Assembly (NCBI GenBank): GCA_026182355.1
Contig: JAPFBL010000068.1
Location: 4,901,001-4,965,000, forward strand
Reading direction: 5' to 3'
Source of the DNA: Hermatobates lingyangjiaoensis
Lineage: Eukaryota; Arthropoda; Insecta; Hemiptera; Hermatobatidae
DNA length: 64,000 nt
In this document: positions 21,140 to 32,830 of the stretch, piece after piece
How the letters are laid out: each line of letters opens with the position of its first letter
Numbering within the stretch: position 1 is the stretch's first letter
Program-made: the position numbers and the translations under genes
The notes under the pieces: model-generated
What the model was told of the DNA's origin: nothing
Databases searched by the model: none
What the model saw: the letters and a program-made list of their open reading frames with translations, nothing else

Positions 21140-21420
21140 ATGAGGTTGCATATTATTGCAATATTACTACCAAGTAAATCATTAGTTGTGCAATCCATAA
21201 TTGTGTGGTATTTACTCATTCTGAGGTAAAATGGATAAACCAACAAAAGTCTCCACACAAATGAAGTTTTATTCAACGCGTTTCGAACACTTGTGTTCAT
21301 CATCAGGAAGACACCAAGGATGTGGTACTGACGGGTTGGTCCAGTGAACACAACTCTACCAAGTATTGTGATTTGAGGTATATGATATGTTTTGTAATAG
21401 TACAACACGTGTTTTTCTCT
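21140..21420 (-). mobile_element. Penelope-like terminal fragment with hammerhead-like motif
   Basis: The segment shares CTCATTCTGAGGTAAAATG, TTAGTTGTGCAATCC and the stem-loop region with 26.75 kb and, inverted, with 52.55 kb. On the minus strand it contains CTGATGA (21306-21300), a GAACAC/GTGTTC stem, GAAA and CGCGTTGA, the order of a minimal type I hammerhead. Such motifs are known from the terminal repeats of Penelope-like retroelements. No reverse transcriptase is present here. Confidence 0.5.
21265..21315 (-). ncRNA. hammerhead-ribozyme-like motif, copy 1
   Basis: The core order is CTGATGA, T, stem II GAACAC-AA-GTGTTC, GAAA, a two-pair stem III closed by the loop GC, then TT and a short stem I. 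One extra base lies between CTGATGA and stem II, which differs from the textbook fold and could weaken or abolish cleavage. Confidence 0.45.
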
Positions 21421-21429
21421 TTTAAGAAT

Positions 21430-22475
21430 TCTAATATTTATGCTAACTATTTGTGATAAATATCCTAATATTATATAATGTACCTAGTTTACTATGAAAT
21501 AATAAATTTATAAAAAATATTATTTTAATCGTTTATATCAATCTGAGCATTTAAATTTTCTCTGATGTCTATGTTATTATGGGTGTTCATTTTTTTATCT
21601 GTTCAATTATCTGTAATTTTACATTATTTAGTATTAACTTTGGGAATTAAAAAAAAGTTATTTTTATATACAACTTATTGTTAGATATTTTACCTTAATT
21701 TTTTCAATGCTACGCCAGGTACACAGAAAAGTCTATATATTTATTATAAAATAATTATAACTTTTTTTTTATTTGAATTATATTCCTAAAATTAAACAGT
21801 GAGGCTAATTCCAACTAATACCAAAAATAATTCTGAAATTAACCTAAAAAAATATTAAGTATGAATTTTTAATGAGAGTATATTTCTTGTCTTTTTTCCA
21901 TTTTACTGGTTTAAATGGTATAGTAAATTGCAAACTAACGCTTTGTAAAATTTTTATTCCTTTTTTGATTTACCATACGACTCGGTGCATAGAATGACTA
22001 GATTGAACTACTCAATGTTCATTATTAGATCCCAAAATTAAAATGACTGGAAACATGAGTGGTGATACTGCACATATTTTCCAATCATGAATTATTTTTG
22101 CCGGAGGAAAATGAAAAAAATCATTAAATGATCTTTTTCTAGCTTTTTTATCTGATACTGTTACAGGTTATTGACAAACACTTGAGATTATATCACCATT
22201 AGAACACATACCAAACAGCACGTTAAAATAATTAATTTAGTAAGTTATTCTTAAAGCTGAATTTACTTAAATATAAATAAAAAGTCAATGAATTAGTTTT
22301 GACATATGTAAAAATTTATAAATGTCCTGACGACGATGACATGAGAAGACATGACCCCCGACTTTATTGCTTACATATTTGTTAACTAATCCACTCCACA
22401 TTAAACGTGTTTGTATTTCGTGTTCTTCCTATAATGAGAACATAATTAAGTAGCGTTTGTCTATAGGAAAGTTAC
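21430..22475. other. AT-rich intronic sequence, nothing recognised
   Basis: No feature was recognised in this stretch. Confidence 0.45.
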
Positions 22476-22482
22476 TATTAGG

Positions 22483-22735
22483 CTCTCTAAAATGCATTCA
22501 CTCTACTTCTACGGTCTATATGATTGGAGGATGTTTGCTGTCTGTTTCTGGCTCTAGGTTCTGAAAGTCATGCTACGACTGTAGTCGTAGCTACTACTGT
22601 ATGTCATCATTCTGTCAAAAAAATAATTTATTTAATAGTTTGTTCTATTAATTTGAGTATACCATTAAATAATGTCCATAATATTAAAATGACTCTGAAG
22701 TGATATACATGATTTCGAGGTTCAAGATCGTAATT
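22483..22735 (+). repeat. dispersed repeat R5, copy 2 (blocks B then A)
   Basis: Block B (GGCTCTCTAAAATGCATTCA) is followed directly by block A (GAGTATACCATTAAATAATG). That is the reverse of the block order at 20590-20980. Block B carries an extra 30 bp or so that includes a small palindrome, CTACGACTGTAGTCGTAG. Confidence 0.6.
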
Positions 22736-23185
22736 TAAGTTGTTAATGTTTATGCAATGGAATAACTCGAATTTGTTAGTTTCTGAGTTGTTCATAAGAC
22801 GAATTATTCCTGATAAAAAATTGCCTTTTCAATCATACATACAGGAAATAATTATAGGACAACATATGTTTATACAACATAATAATGACTATAAATTACT
22901 ATGTCCAAACCAAATACATAAAGATGTGTTCTATTTCAAATACGAACTTAGGAACATGTTACGTAATTTACAAATTTGTTGATACGAGTCAATGATTGTT
23001 CGATCCCACCGACAAATATTCGTGAGTCGATGTTGGTATCTGGGTAACTGCTGTTTCTAGTAATTGTGGTTCACCCATAACCAAAATGGGTGGTCACTTT
23101 CGGTGCTTAGTGAATAGCGAAAAATAGAAATGTAGCCGTTGAAAACAAAAAAAAATTTCGATGAAAAAAAACGTTAGACGTAATG
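22736..23185. other. intronic sequence, nothing recognised
   Basis: The 80-codon frame from 22740 has no recognisable domain and ordinary AT-rich composition. Confidence 0.4.
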
Positions 23186-23199
23186 TTAGAGGGATCTAG

Positions 23200-23440
23200 A
23201 CGATGAAGAAATGGTACATGAAAAGTTAATGACAAGATCCAGTGGAATTGGAGCTCCAGATAGTTGTGGGTCGTGAAGGAGGTGACCTTCACAGCGAGAC
23301 GAAGATAAGGTTACGATCACAGGCAAGCGGGAAGTGAGACGAGACGTTGCCAAGTCGACAGTGCCACAGGTCTGGCAACACCGCCCACCCCGCCCTTCCC
23401 GCACCATCGCTATCTCACTCTGCCAACCACGCTCTCTCCT
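23200..23440 (-). other. GC-rich CpG-containing island in the large intron
   Basis: About 240 bp is markedly GC-richer than its surroundings, with several CpG steps and a pyrimidine-rich right end (CCGCCCACCCCGCCCTTCCC). On the minus strand it holds a 73-codon frame without a recognisable domain. An alternative promoter or first exon of the host gene, or an unrelated GC-rich insertion, are both possible. Confidence 0.35.
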
Positions 23441-23995
23441 ACATTCAATATATTAATAATACGCATTCTCTCTTTTTGTTAAATAATTATTAATCACAAT
23501 GCCACTAAGCTTAAAAAAAACAAATAAAATACAATTAAGCATTTAAATTTAAAATATCCCCTTAGTTAATAACATCGAACCTACACAGCATTGAATTAGG
23601 TCAATATACGCAATATTGGTATTATTCATGATCTGCCCCACCCCAAAACAAAACAAAACAAAAGCTGCAAGCAGAAATAGTAATTAACTGAAGTAAATAA
23701 AAAGTGAAATTAAAACAAATTAAAGTACGCATTCAAACGCCATATTCTTCTATAAAATTATTTATAAATCTACCAACAACATTTAAATGTTTCTAAATGC
23801 TCTCTTAGATAATATACCTGTTTATAACTCCAACTATACATTTTCGATGGCCAATTTGTTTGATATATTATTTACTTTAATAAACATCCTGATATTTTTT
23901 AAAATAAATTCAGATATTTATATTTTGAAGGGATTAATTTAATGACAATATATTCTTTCTTTGTAAATATAATATTATAATAATCATATTATAAT
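23441..23995. other. AT-rich sequence, nothing recognised
   Basis: Includes a short CAAAA repeat near 23645. Nothing else is recognisable. Confidence 0.4.
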
Positions 23996-23999
23996 AAAT

Positions 24000-24480
24000 A
24001 TAGTAACCCTAGAAATGTTGACGGATTTACATGTTTTGGGGTCCTCAAAGTCCATTTTTGATATTTTTTTCCATGACGTACGTATTTATGTGGACGGCAA
24101 TGTATCCAATAGTATTTGTCCAAGCTATACGCCATCTGTTTGATGGATCAAATTTATATTTCACACAAAAATGGGATATATAGTGTAGATGTGTGCTCCT
24201 GATTTTGCAATATTGCATGATGGGAAAGTCACTTCTTTGGTCAAAATGTGTTTTTAATCAACATTTTTCCCCCCTAAACTTCTAACTATAGAGTCTTGAA
24301 AATTTGGAATTATTTTGAACTGACAATAGTAGTAACAGAAAAAAAACACCATAATTTTCCAATAACAGAAAAGGTTAGTTTTTCAACAAAATGTAAATTG
24401 TTAACTTATAAATAATTCTGAAAGTTGTGGGTGCAATAGAGGATACATCGCTCCACAGATGCTAATGAAATTATACTCAA
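24000..24480 (+). repeat. dispersed repeat R3, copy 3 (diverged)
   Basis: The segment contains the R3 blocks TTGACGGATTTACATGTTTT, a decayed gap at the GT tract, GTATCCAA, TGTTTGATGGATCAAATTTA and TTGCATGATGGGAAAGTCAC. It lacks the GT repeat and is more diverged than copies 1 and 2. Confidence 0.6.
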
Positions 24481-24829
24481 ATATGGCATGTTTTGAGAGG
24501 ATGAGCTGAATACATTTGTATTCGAATTACAAGGGCGGAAATGGACGCTAACTATTTATCGACTCTATTATTTTTGTATTACAATTCTACATAATTATTC
24601 TGTCCTACATTATATGATTTCAAAAAAAAAAAATTAACACTAAATGACTATTTACCGAAAAGCGAAAATTTGTCCAAAAAATAGCAATCTAAAAAAAAAA
24701 TCCAGTAAGTGCAAAGGGCAATAAAGCTATAGAATCTGAAAACTCAACTTCAAATAATGGAATACCTACTTTGCTTGTCGGATTTGCTTACATTAAGTTG
24801 GAAATTTTTTAACAATATCATTGACTGGA

Positions 24830-25560
24830 TATTGTCTATAACATAGAAGATATTTTAAACAGTTAGTATTATATGTATGGACAATAAAATGCATACAACT
24901 ATAAAAAGAAGCGTCTAAGAAGGATATAATTGACGACGACCGCCAGCAGTGCGAAGGATGGCTGTCTAGTGTTGTAATATATCTACGTGCAACTCCTTTG
25001 CACGTGATAATCTCCTTTGCATGATGATCATCGCAATGCAGCTCTTTGTGTTTTTAACAACTCCATTGTTTTGCGTAATATTAGAGCATGGGAAAGTAAC
25101 TTTTTCGTTGTTTATGATAACCCATTTACTGTTATTATGCCACGACATAGTGTCCGGTGATTGAACAAACATAAAATATTCCATTAGATATATTTTACTA
25201 ACAATATTTATTAACCTTAGATTATATAATGAGTAATATCACATTAAAAAATGACAAACCCTCCACCTATAGTAATATGAAAATTAGGCAAAAAGAAATA
25301 TTTAGAAAGGATAATATACCTACCACAAGGGTAAATCGACAAATCTGCCCCGAAAATATTGTTTAACGAAATAGAAAAATCTTGAAGTCTTAAAGGAATC
25401 ACTTTGGGTATGTAAGGAGTACACGATAAACACCTTCGAGTTGATTAATCAGTACTAACATATAGGTGAATTAATCCACAAACTATAGGATAGATAACAA
25501 TAATCATACAGACAAATAGTTTCTGTAAGTATTAGATCTATCACAGTAGTGAACACTAAA
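24830..25560 (+). repeat. AT-rich 5' context of a retrotransposon copy
   Basis: Scattered blocks match 32060-32590 (GAAGATATTTTAAA, ACAATAAAAT, GTGATTGAA-AAACA). The match leads directly into the reverse transcriptase remnants in both places, so this is probably upstream sequence of the same non-LTR element. No frame could be read. Confidence 0.4.
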
Positions 25561-26025
25561 GGATGTTCTCCAGGAGGTGTGCAATCCCTCCTATTGTAGT
25601 GATTAGTTGTTCATGACCTAGCATATACTCTAAGTAATGATTGTTGTTGATTGCAGGGATATGCAGATGACCTGATGAAAAAATGAGGAATGATTGATGG
25701 TACTGCTTTCACATTTTGCAGGATGATTTCCAAATTGTTCAAAGATGGATACAAGAGAAAGGTTTGGGTATAAATTCAACTATACCCAAGGTCCTTAAAC
25801 CTATATCAAGGAGACAAAAAATGCAATCTAGCACTATCAAGGATACGGACTATGTTTCAATTAAATTTATAAAGAATATCTATCCAGAATTCGTCTCTTA
25901 ACCATTACTTATGCAATTAATGTCACCTACTGAATATATGTAGCCTCTGTCTAGAAAAGACGGAAACCTTAAAGCAAGTTCTATCCGAATGCGAGTCAGT
26001 CGCTTTGAAGAGGATGCAATTTTTT
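25561..26025 (+). pseudogene. non-LTR retrotransposon reverse transcriptase and C-terminal zinc knuckle, copy 2
   Basis: With frameshifts and stops, the plus strand reads GCSPGGVQSLLL at 25561 (reverse transcriptase GCPQGGVLSPLLW region), then GYADDL at 25657-25674 (the catalytic YADD box). It continues with DDFQIVQRWIQEKGLGINST (25719 on), typical of the sequence after YADD in I/R1/Jockey-like LINEs. A separate frame reads CSLCLEKTETLKQVLSECE at about 25941 on, a C-terminal cysteine motif. Sequence between is deleted. The copy is dead, but it is the most readable one in the window. Confidence 0.82.
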
Positions 26026-26109
26026 TGCGTTTGAAATAATTCAGGAATTTCCATTTCTTACAATAACACTTTTCTATATTTTGTAAGAATTTGAACATTT
26101 ATATACTTG

Positions 26110-26740
26110 TAGTTTAGAAACGATTTTCTCCAAAATACAAAGTTAAATAAATGGGGAACGTGAAAAATTGACACAATAGATACCTATAAAAATACAAAAA
26201 AACATTGAAACTAAAGAAAACATGGCAGAAAGGATCATACATATTGCAGCCAATTACCATCAATCATGGCTTTATTTACTAGGTAAATGTTTATCCATAC
26301 CACATAAATGCTGAAGTTGCAATACAGACTCTTTTTAAAGAACTAAAATCTTTGAAATAATTCGTAAAACATGAGATGGACACTCAAGTTGCTTTGAATT
26401 ATATATACTTGAATATCAATAGAGACATTTTCAAATATAGATGTTATACGGCGAATTATTTAACTTAACTTTTACTTTGCAGCTTCCGGGGAAAGGGGTT
26501 TTACTGAATTAAAAATTACCAAAAACTATTCTACCAAGAACTATTCCCGTCATTAAATATGTCAAGAACCGTTAAATGATTAGTGATTCATTTCAGCATT
26601 TTGTGACAGAAAGAGTTAATATATAAGTAATCCAAATATCTACTATCCATATAAAAGGAGACGCTTCTTTGATTTTTCTGGGTATTTTGTTCAAGCTTAT
26701 TCTTAAATAACAAACATTTTATGAGTTCTAAGGCAGCGCA
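26110..26740. other. AT-rich sequence, nothing recognised
   Basis: May include the 3' untranslated part of the LINE copy to its left. No boundary is visible. Confidence 0.35.
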
Positions 26741-26819
26741 ATCGTTATTTGTGGTATTTACTCATTGTAGCGTAGAAAAGGTAATGAAACAGTTTCCGCA
26801 TATTATTTTTCAATAAAAC

Positions 26820-26862
26820 AATCAACGCGTTTCGAACACATAGTGTTCTTCTTCAGGCATTA
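26820..26862 (-). ncRNA. hammerhead-ribozyme-like motif, copy 2
   Basis: The minus strand reads CTGAAGA, A, stem GAACAC-TAT-GTGTTC, GAAA, CGCGTTGAT. It fits the CTGANGA ... GAAA hammerhead core with a very short stem III. It carries the same single extra base before stem II as copy 1. Confidence 0.45.
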
Positions 26863-26925
26863 ACCAAGGACGAGTGTATGTGGTATAACTTGAGTTGTAC
26901 CTATCTTGAGACACTCATCCCTGGT

Positions 26926-26972
26926 TAATACCTGAAGAAGAACACTACGTGTTCGAAATGCGTTGATTATAT
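26926..26972 (+). ncRNA. hammerhead-ribozyme-like motif, copy 3
   Basis: The plus strand reads CTGAAGA (26932-26938), A, GAACAC-TAC-GTGTTC, GAAA, TGCGTTGATTA. The stem II loop differs from copy 2 (TAC against TAT) while the stem is unchanged. Stem I can form about five pairs with one bulge. Confidence 0.45.
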
Positions 26973-27239
26973 TATTAAATTACTATACGTAGAAACTATT
27001 CCATTAACTTTTCTACCCTACAAATTTTATTAGGGTTAGATTTTCTTGCACAATTCTCATAGTCCAGTTTTGGTTGAAACAATCCTCAAAAATTAGTCTG
27101 CATATAATTAAAAAGTGTTAATGCCTCTCAAAAGTCACGTTTCCTTTTTTTCGAGAATGGGATTGGAGGGTGTTTTTTTGTCGAGGGTCTTCTAGACAGC
27201 TACATCTCTGACCGGATTCCTCTAGAGAATATTGCATCA

Positions 27240-27480
27240 CCCTAGTGAATCCATATTAGGAGTCCTAAATTTTGCCTAACTCAATTGTATTTAGAGTAGG
27301 AATCTATAACATGTATCAGACTCGGGACCGACGACTAAATGACCCTGCGAGGGATACGTGCCCAGATTTTTTTCATCTCTCACGTGAAAAAATTGAGGAC
27401 CAGAGTCAGAATGGAACCCGGATCTACTGGTCCAGAGGCGAGCGCGCTAGCCACTTACTCCTTGTGTTTGGCAATAATGA
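27240..27480 (-). repeat. tRNA-derived SINE family S2, copy 2
   Basis: The minus strand reads AGTGGCTAGCGCGCTCGCCT (A-box-like) and GATCCGGGTTCCATTCTG (B box) at about 27405-27470. The plus-strand left block, with AGGAGTCCTAAATTTTG and CTCAATTGTATTTAGAGTA, matches 7060-7140. The two 82-codon plus-strand frames here run through the repeat and are not genes. Confidence 0.65.
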
Positions 27481-27589
27481 ACCAAATCTATGTAGTGAAT
27501 TACATCTTGATGACTTCTAAGCGCATGAATTTTTATACCGAACTAGGTCTAATATGTAAAAGTTATAAACGTAAAATAATAAATTAATG

Positions 27590-30200
27590 ATAGCATAATA
27601 TTCACATTATGAAAGATTCAGTTTTTATATTTTATAAAAGCGTTTTTAATAACATTTAAAAACAGAAGCCAACAGTAAATTTCATTTTCTACATTTTAAA
27701 ATTGAAACATTTTTCGATGTGACATGATCTAAGATTTCAAAAAAAAAAAAAAAAAAAAAACTGTTAATAGTAAAATTAGCGTTTGCTATTGTTGACATTC
27801 ACCTGTCACTGATGAAAACGTTCTTACTTTAAAAAGTTGTATATTTATTTTTTTAGCTTCTGATATGAAAGTTTGATTGGTTTGCACTTTATTACAATGG
27901 CGCAATCAAGGAACCTATCTTAAGTAATTGATTATTTCTGACGCAAGTAGTTATAGATTTTCTGTTTTATCGCTGCTCTAAAGGGTGAAAAGTTTGGCTT
28001 ATTACTTATTTCCTTTATTCGTGGACTAAAACAGCAAACGTTAAAAGTTATTCTTTTCGAATTCATACATATTAGTATGGTTAATGGGTTACTACTTTAG
28101 AATTACTAATTCTAATATTAGTATGGATTATATTCGCTTTTAATTAATACTTTTGAACGAATTGCGATTCAGATGAAATTTAATTTAGAGTCTATATAAT
28201 AAATAAATAATCAAACACAGATACAAATATTTAAAATAAAAAAACCGTAAATTTATATATTATTTTCTCTCGGACGAAAACAGGGTTGGGTTAATAGTGT
28301 TTAGTTATTAATTTAGTTTATCAATTTCGTTTTTATTCTGCTCTCTGTGGTTCACTTATCTATTAATATTACTTTTTTTTAATCTAAATTATTGTACTTT
28401 GTTGTAATTTACGAGTCTGGATCTGGCTGCTTTTGAAAGAGCCTCTTTTACAAACCTCATGACCACGCGGCTGCCATGGGCTCATCTGCCTTGAAGTAAG
28501 AGTACCTATTCATGAATTAAACCCATTTAATTTCAATTAAGTATTAATTCCGATATGCACATGTGCGATGCATGACAGTGATCTCAATGTAGTTAATCTC
28601 AATCACCCACTGGATAACCTACTGGTGAACGAAACGAAACCGCTTTGTCAGTACCTTAATTAACTCTCAGTTAACCAATCAGATGCAACGCAGTCACTGT
28701 CATGCAGTTCTATCTTGGTGGAGGGTTGGTAGTAAAGATGGTCTTTTCAAGAAGGAGCTTCCGACTGTCTCATCAATATAGGCTATATTCTAACCCCTCC
28801 TTTATTTCAAAAATTAAATTTCGACTGTTCGTTGAACATGAACATACTGTACTTTGAAACAATAAATTGCACCACTTTTAGAATCTCAGTTTGTTCGATT
28901 TATATATCAACACCTGGGAACAACATTATAGCAACACCTAAGGTCCAGTTCTGAAGGCAGAGCACTGAGATGCAGCGAGTTAACTTAACAAATGCTACTA
29001 ATAATTCCGTCGTAATAGAAATGCACTAGATATGACCTCTGTCGGTGATTTCGAGAACTTCTCTAACCTCATACCATACGATACCATATATGCATTAATA
29101 AATCTCGACTGATAACTCAAAACTTTACTCTAAGTACACTCATTAACAACAATAATCAACAAATAATTCAATTTATTGATTTTTTACTCTACTAATACAT
29201 TTTCTCATTATATTTTATTAATCAAATCACTGAGTGTTAGAACGAAATTGGCGATAGATCTGATTGATTATCAACTGGTACAAAGAGTTAGATAGTTAAT
29301 CATATGTTATCAATAAGAGAAAAAATAACAGCGTAATAAATTAACTAATTTAATTACTTAATAAGAGGCAAATATTTCATTTCATCTTAAATGTTATGTA
29401 GTACATCTTATTTTGTACGATGTAAGTCGTGTTGTAATTTTCTGGCATTAAAATGTGAATTATTTCTATTATTAAATTAGTTAGAGATTATTTTTCTACT
29501 TTCAAAAAGAAATTCCTAATAAACTTCTAATATCTGATAAATATCACTAAGATGTATATTATTTTTAGGTCGATGTCTCTGTATTTTCCTGGCTGGTTAT
29601 GTATCCAAAATTTTTGTAACAACTCTACAAGTCGTACCTTTACACTTCCTTAAATGTTAGTAAAATTTGTCATATACATAGTCTTTTGTTTAGAAATGGA
29701 TTATTCATTGTTTTTGGGTAATATTGCATAATGAAAAAGGACTAATTTTATATTTCACTCGTCTGGTCATTCTGGAAATTTGAAATTTTGCATTCAGTAC
29801 TGACTTTATGTGAGTATAATAACGATACAAATTTTATGAAATTTACATCGTTAAAAAGGACAATATAACTCAAGACGGACTACTATTGAGTTCCAGAAGT
29901 GGGTACTTACCCGGTGGAACTGAATATTATTACAATATCAGAGGTCAATTTAAGAAAATTATTACAAGTAAATTTCTGTTCAAAATTCAAAAAGTAATCA
30001 ATAACTAATTATCATTTGACATAATAACAATTTTGAGATATTATTTAAAAAAAAATACATCACCCCTCACATTGAATAAAATAAAATATACTACATAATA
30101 CTTGCAATTAATTTATCACACACTTTTATTATTTCTTTAAAATAATAACCAAAACATGCTGACGATATAATTAATACCAACTCTTCCATATCAATTGAGA
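27590..30200. other. AT-rich intronic sequence with a small inverted repeat
   Basis: No genes are recognised. GCATGACAGTGA (about 28572) and its inverse TCACTGTCATGC (about 28694) bracket about 120 bp and could be ends of a small decayed element. A poly-A run lies at about 27740. A very diverged R3-like stretch (TTGTTTTTGGGTAATATTGC) lies near 29.7 kb. Confidence 0.4.
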
Positions 30201-30539
30201 ACGCTAATTTCTCTTAATAATATATTTCAATGACTGTTGTAAGTCTAAGTATGTAATGTATCTCTTCATTAGTGGTCATCAGTGGCTTCATTGTGGCTTG
30301 CCAACCAATACACCAAAGTCTCCTCTGCGTTTTCCCAATTCTTTTCCTAATGCTGACGGCTAAACTAAACATATGTGGCGTTATAAGAGGTCCAACTGAC
30401 TTTACAAATCCAGAGGTTTCGAACAAAGAACAGAGCAAAACACTTTTTGAGACCAATATTTCAAACAGGCAATCAGTCGTTAGGGATATCAGAATAGATA
30501 TGTTTGTGAGAAGGTAGTGCTTGGGGAAAAACTACAAAA

Positions 30540-31340
30540 AGAAAAAAAAATGGCCTACACTCAGCTTACAATAAATAATTATCATATCAAACTCCTTGAA
30601 AATGAATTGAGTTTTTATTTTACTAATTTAAAAACCGTTATGAAGTTATAATATAACTCTGGTAAAATATAAAACTTACAGATTATCAATTTAATTATTT
30701 CTTTTGTTTTATTCTAGCTATAAACATTTTGTCAGTTACAAAAATTTTATAGTAGATCTAGGAGACTAAGCCAAGTTCTTATCGTTCAGATCAAACTGAG
30801 GGACTGAAACTAATAGGACACGCGCGTAGCGCTATCACATCTGATCTATCGAGATTCCCTTCAGCGCTTCTAAAATCAAGTTTGGTTTTTAATTGCTCTA
30901 GGACCTTCACAATTGTTCTTATGGGATTATGCCTTACTTCTATTGACTACAGGTCTAGTTTGTCAAAAATCTTTATTCTCTTTAAGGCGATTGCCTCGAA
31001 TTCAGATGGCAAAATATCAAAGGTATCAAACCCCAACTTCTAGACAGAGTCTGCATTATCTACTCGTATGATGTTACGGCATGAACAATAGTTTAGAAAT
31101 GAAACTGCAGTTAGATATTTTAAATACATTTATAATCCCTTCCATTGAACATACAGAATTTTTTTTTGCAGAAGTATATGCAACTGGAATAAGTTATTTA
31201 AACTAAATTAGACACAGTTGTTGCATCCACCTTATATCTGCATTCTTCTTCATCCATTGATTAGTTGGTCAACCTATTCCACAGTTCACTGCCTCATTCC
31301 CCTTTATTCTCTTGTTTCTAGGGCTCCACATAAGAGCTAA
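30540..31340 (-). pseudogene. non-LTR retrotransposon C-terminal and 3' fragment
   Basis: On the minus strand, fragments read GNEAV (RNase H-like, about 31290), then CRLCLE (about 31048) and EFEAIALKRIKIFDKLD (about 31010-30960), which parallels the CSLCLEKTET...SVALKRMQ end at 25.95 kb. Toward 30540 it runs into the shared GGCCTACACTCAGCTTA block that also ends copies at 60.1, 61.1 and 63.2 kb. Stops and shifts are frequent. Confidence 0.6.
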
Positions 31341-31344
31341 GTTA

Positions 31345-32580
31345 TTTTTACCTGTTCCATTATTTATTTTTGGCCCAACAGTATACTAGACTGGGACCAC
31401 TTTTTTGAAATCAGGAAGCTTCCAATCAAGGTGATAAAATTCGTGATCACTTCAATGTCCCTTCTAAAATCTATACTACGCTAAGTATTATTTACGTTAG
31501 CATTATATTCATCTATTCCGAAATGCTAGATTAATACAGCTATATATTCCTACTGATTCAATGAAAAGCAAGGACGTGCTATGATAAGCTCTTTTTATAA
31601 GTAACAAGTTCATCGTAATTTGTTAAGCCTCAAAGTTTTTCTACCTGGTTAAGCAAAATTTTGGACCTGATTCTGTAGTTGTGTCCTTATGATAGGTATA
31701 TTGTACATTAAGAAGATACATATTTATTTAAAACTTGTATATTACTATAATTTTTAATGTAATACTCCTCATCCAATAATGTAAGCCCATGAAAATGTGT
31801 ATGACAATATCTAATACAAAAATTTGATTTTAAACAATCACCGGAGAAATACTTAACAAACATTAGTATTATTATAAAGAATAAAAAGTACCTTTCCCAT
31901 TTTCTCACATTTTTGTGAAATTCTGATTACAAAAAAGAACAATATAAGTATAAAGAAAACTGAATACGGAATAATAGAATAACTTGTTGTTATGATGTGT
32001 TTGTTTACATTGACTTTCAATGCAATGTCAATTGACTTTACCATGATCTATTCAAATATAATACTTGTTTTAAGCTTTACTAGAATAAATATGAAGATAT
32101 TTTAAATAGTCAATATGATATGTAAGAACAATAAAATTATTAAAACTATAAAAGCCAATAGCAAGCAACAAATATTCTATAATTCTCTTCGGTTATATAG
32201 CAAAAGTGTTGCAATAAATTTTCACGTTGCACCCTCAAGTATCTCATTTTCAGGAATATAGCTCTTGGTGCGTTTAAGAACGCAATGGTCCTTGCGTAAT
32301 AAAGATGTATTTTCAATCTTTATGACAATACGGCTATTATTATTTCTATGTCACATCTCCTGTGATTGAATAAACACTCTATATCTGTAGAAACATGACA
32401 ATTTTAGTCAAACAAGAGTTAGAAAACATAAATCAGAACCAGTTGCAAAAATTTTATTCAACGAATAGAAAATTCATTAAGACATAAAATAAATACTCAG
32501 AACTGCTTATTGGATATCTAGGAACTTTAGAATGGGTTGCAACAACCTAATGCAAGGATTATTAGTGTAAGCATTAGTGT
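31345..32580. other. AT-rich sequence, partly retrotransposon-derived
   Basis: The right part (about 32060-32580) matches the upstream context of the LINE copy at 24.8-25.5 kb. The small minus-strand frames at 31.7-32.0 kb show no domain. Confidence 0.4.
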
Positions 32581-32589
32581 AAACTGTAA

Positions 32590-32830
32590 CCACTACCATT
32601 GTCCTTAGGCAAGTGTATTATTACCCAATGTGGTGATTAGTTGTGGGAAACCCACTGGATACTCTAAATAATCAAGGATACGATACTCAAGGATATGCAG
32701 ATGACCTTATTATTATAAAAATAGGAATGCTCGACGGTATTGCTTTTGAGATTATGCATGATGCTCTCAAAATCAGGAAAGATAGGTAAAAGAGAAATAT
32801 GTGGATGTAATCCCTGCTAAAACTGTAATA
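32590..32830 (+). pseudogene. non-LTR retrotransposon reverse transcriptase remnant, copy 3
   Basis: The plus strand reads GYADDLIIIKIG (catalytic box at 32691-32708) followed by IMHDALKIRKDR, then a stop. The preceding CCCAATGTGGTGATTAGTTG aligns with the same blocks at 5.77 and 25.6 kb. It is the palm region of the same LINE family. Confidence 0.78.

Larger units (their letters stand above)
26740..27020. mobile_element. inverted pair of Penelope-like termini
   Basis: A left arm around 26815-26875 and a right arm around 26905-26990 are inverse copies (ATCAACGCGTTTCGAACAC and GTGTTCGAAATGCGTTGAT). Between them lie GGACGAGTG and CACTCATCC. Each arm contains a hammerhead-like core, on opposite strands. 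The arms share the ATTTACTCATT block with the fragment at 21.2 kb. No protein is encoded. Confidence 0.6.
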
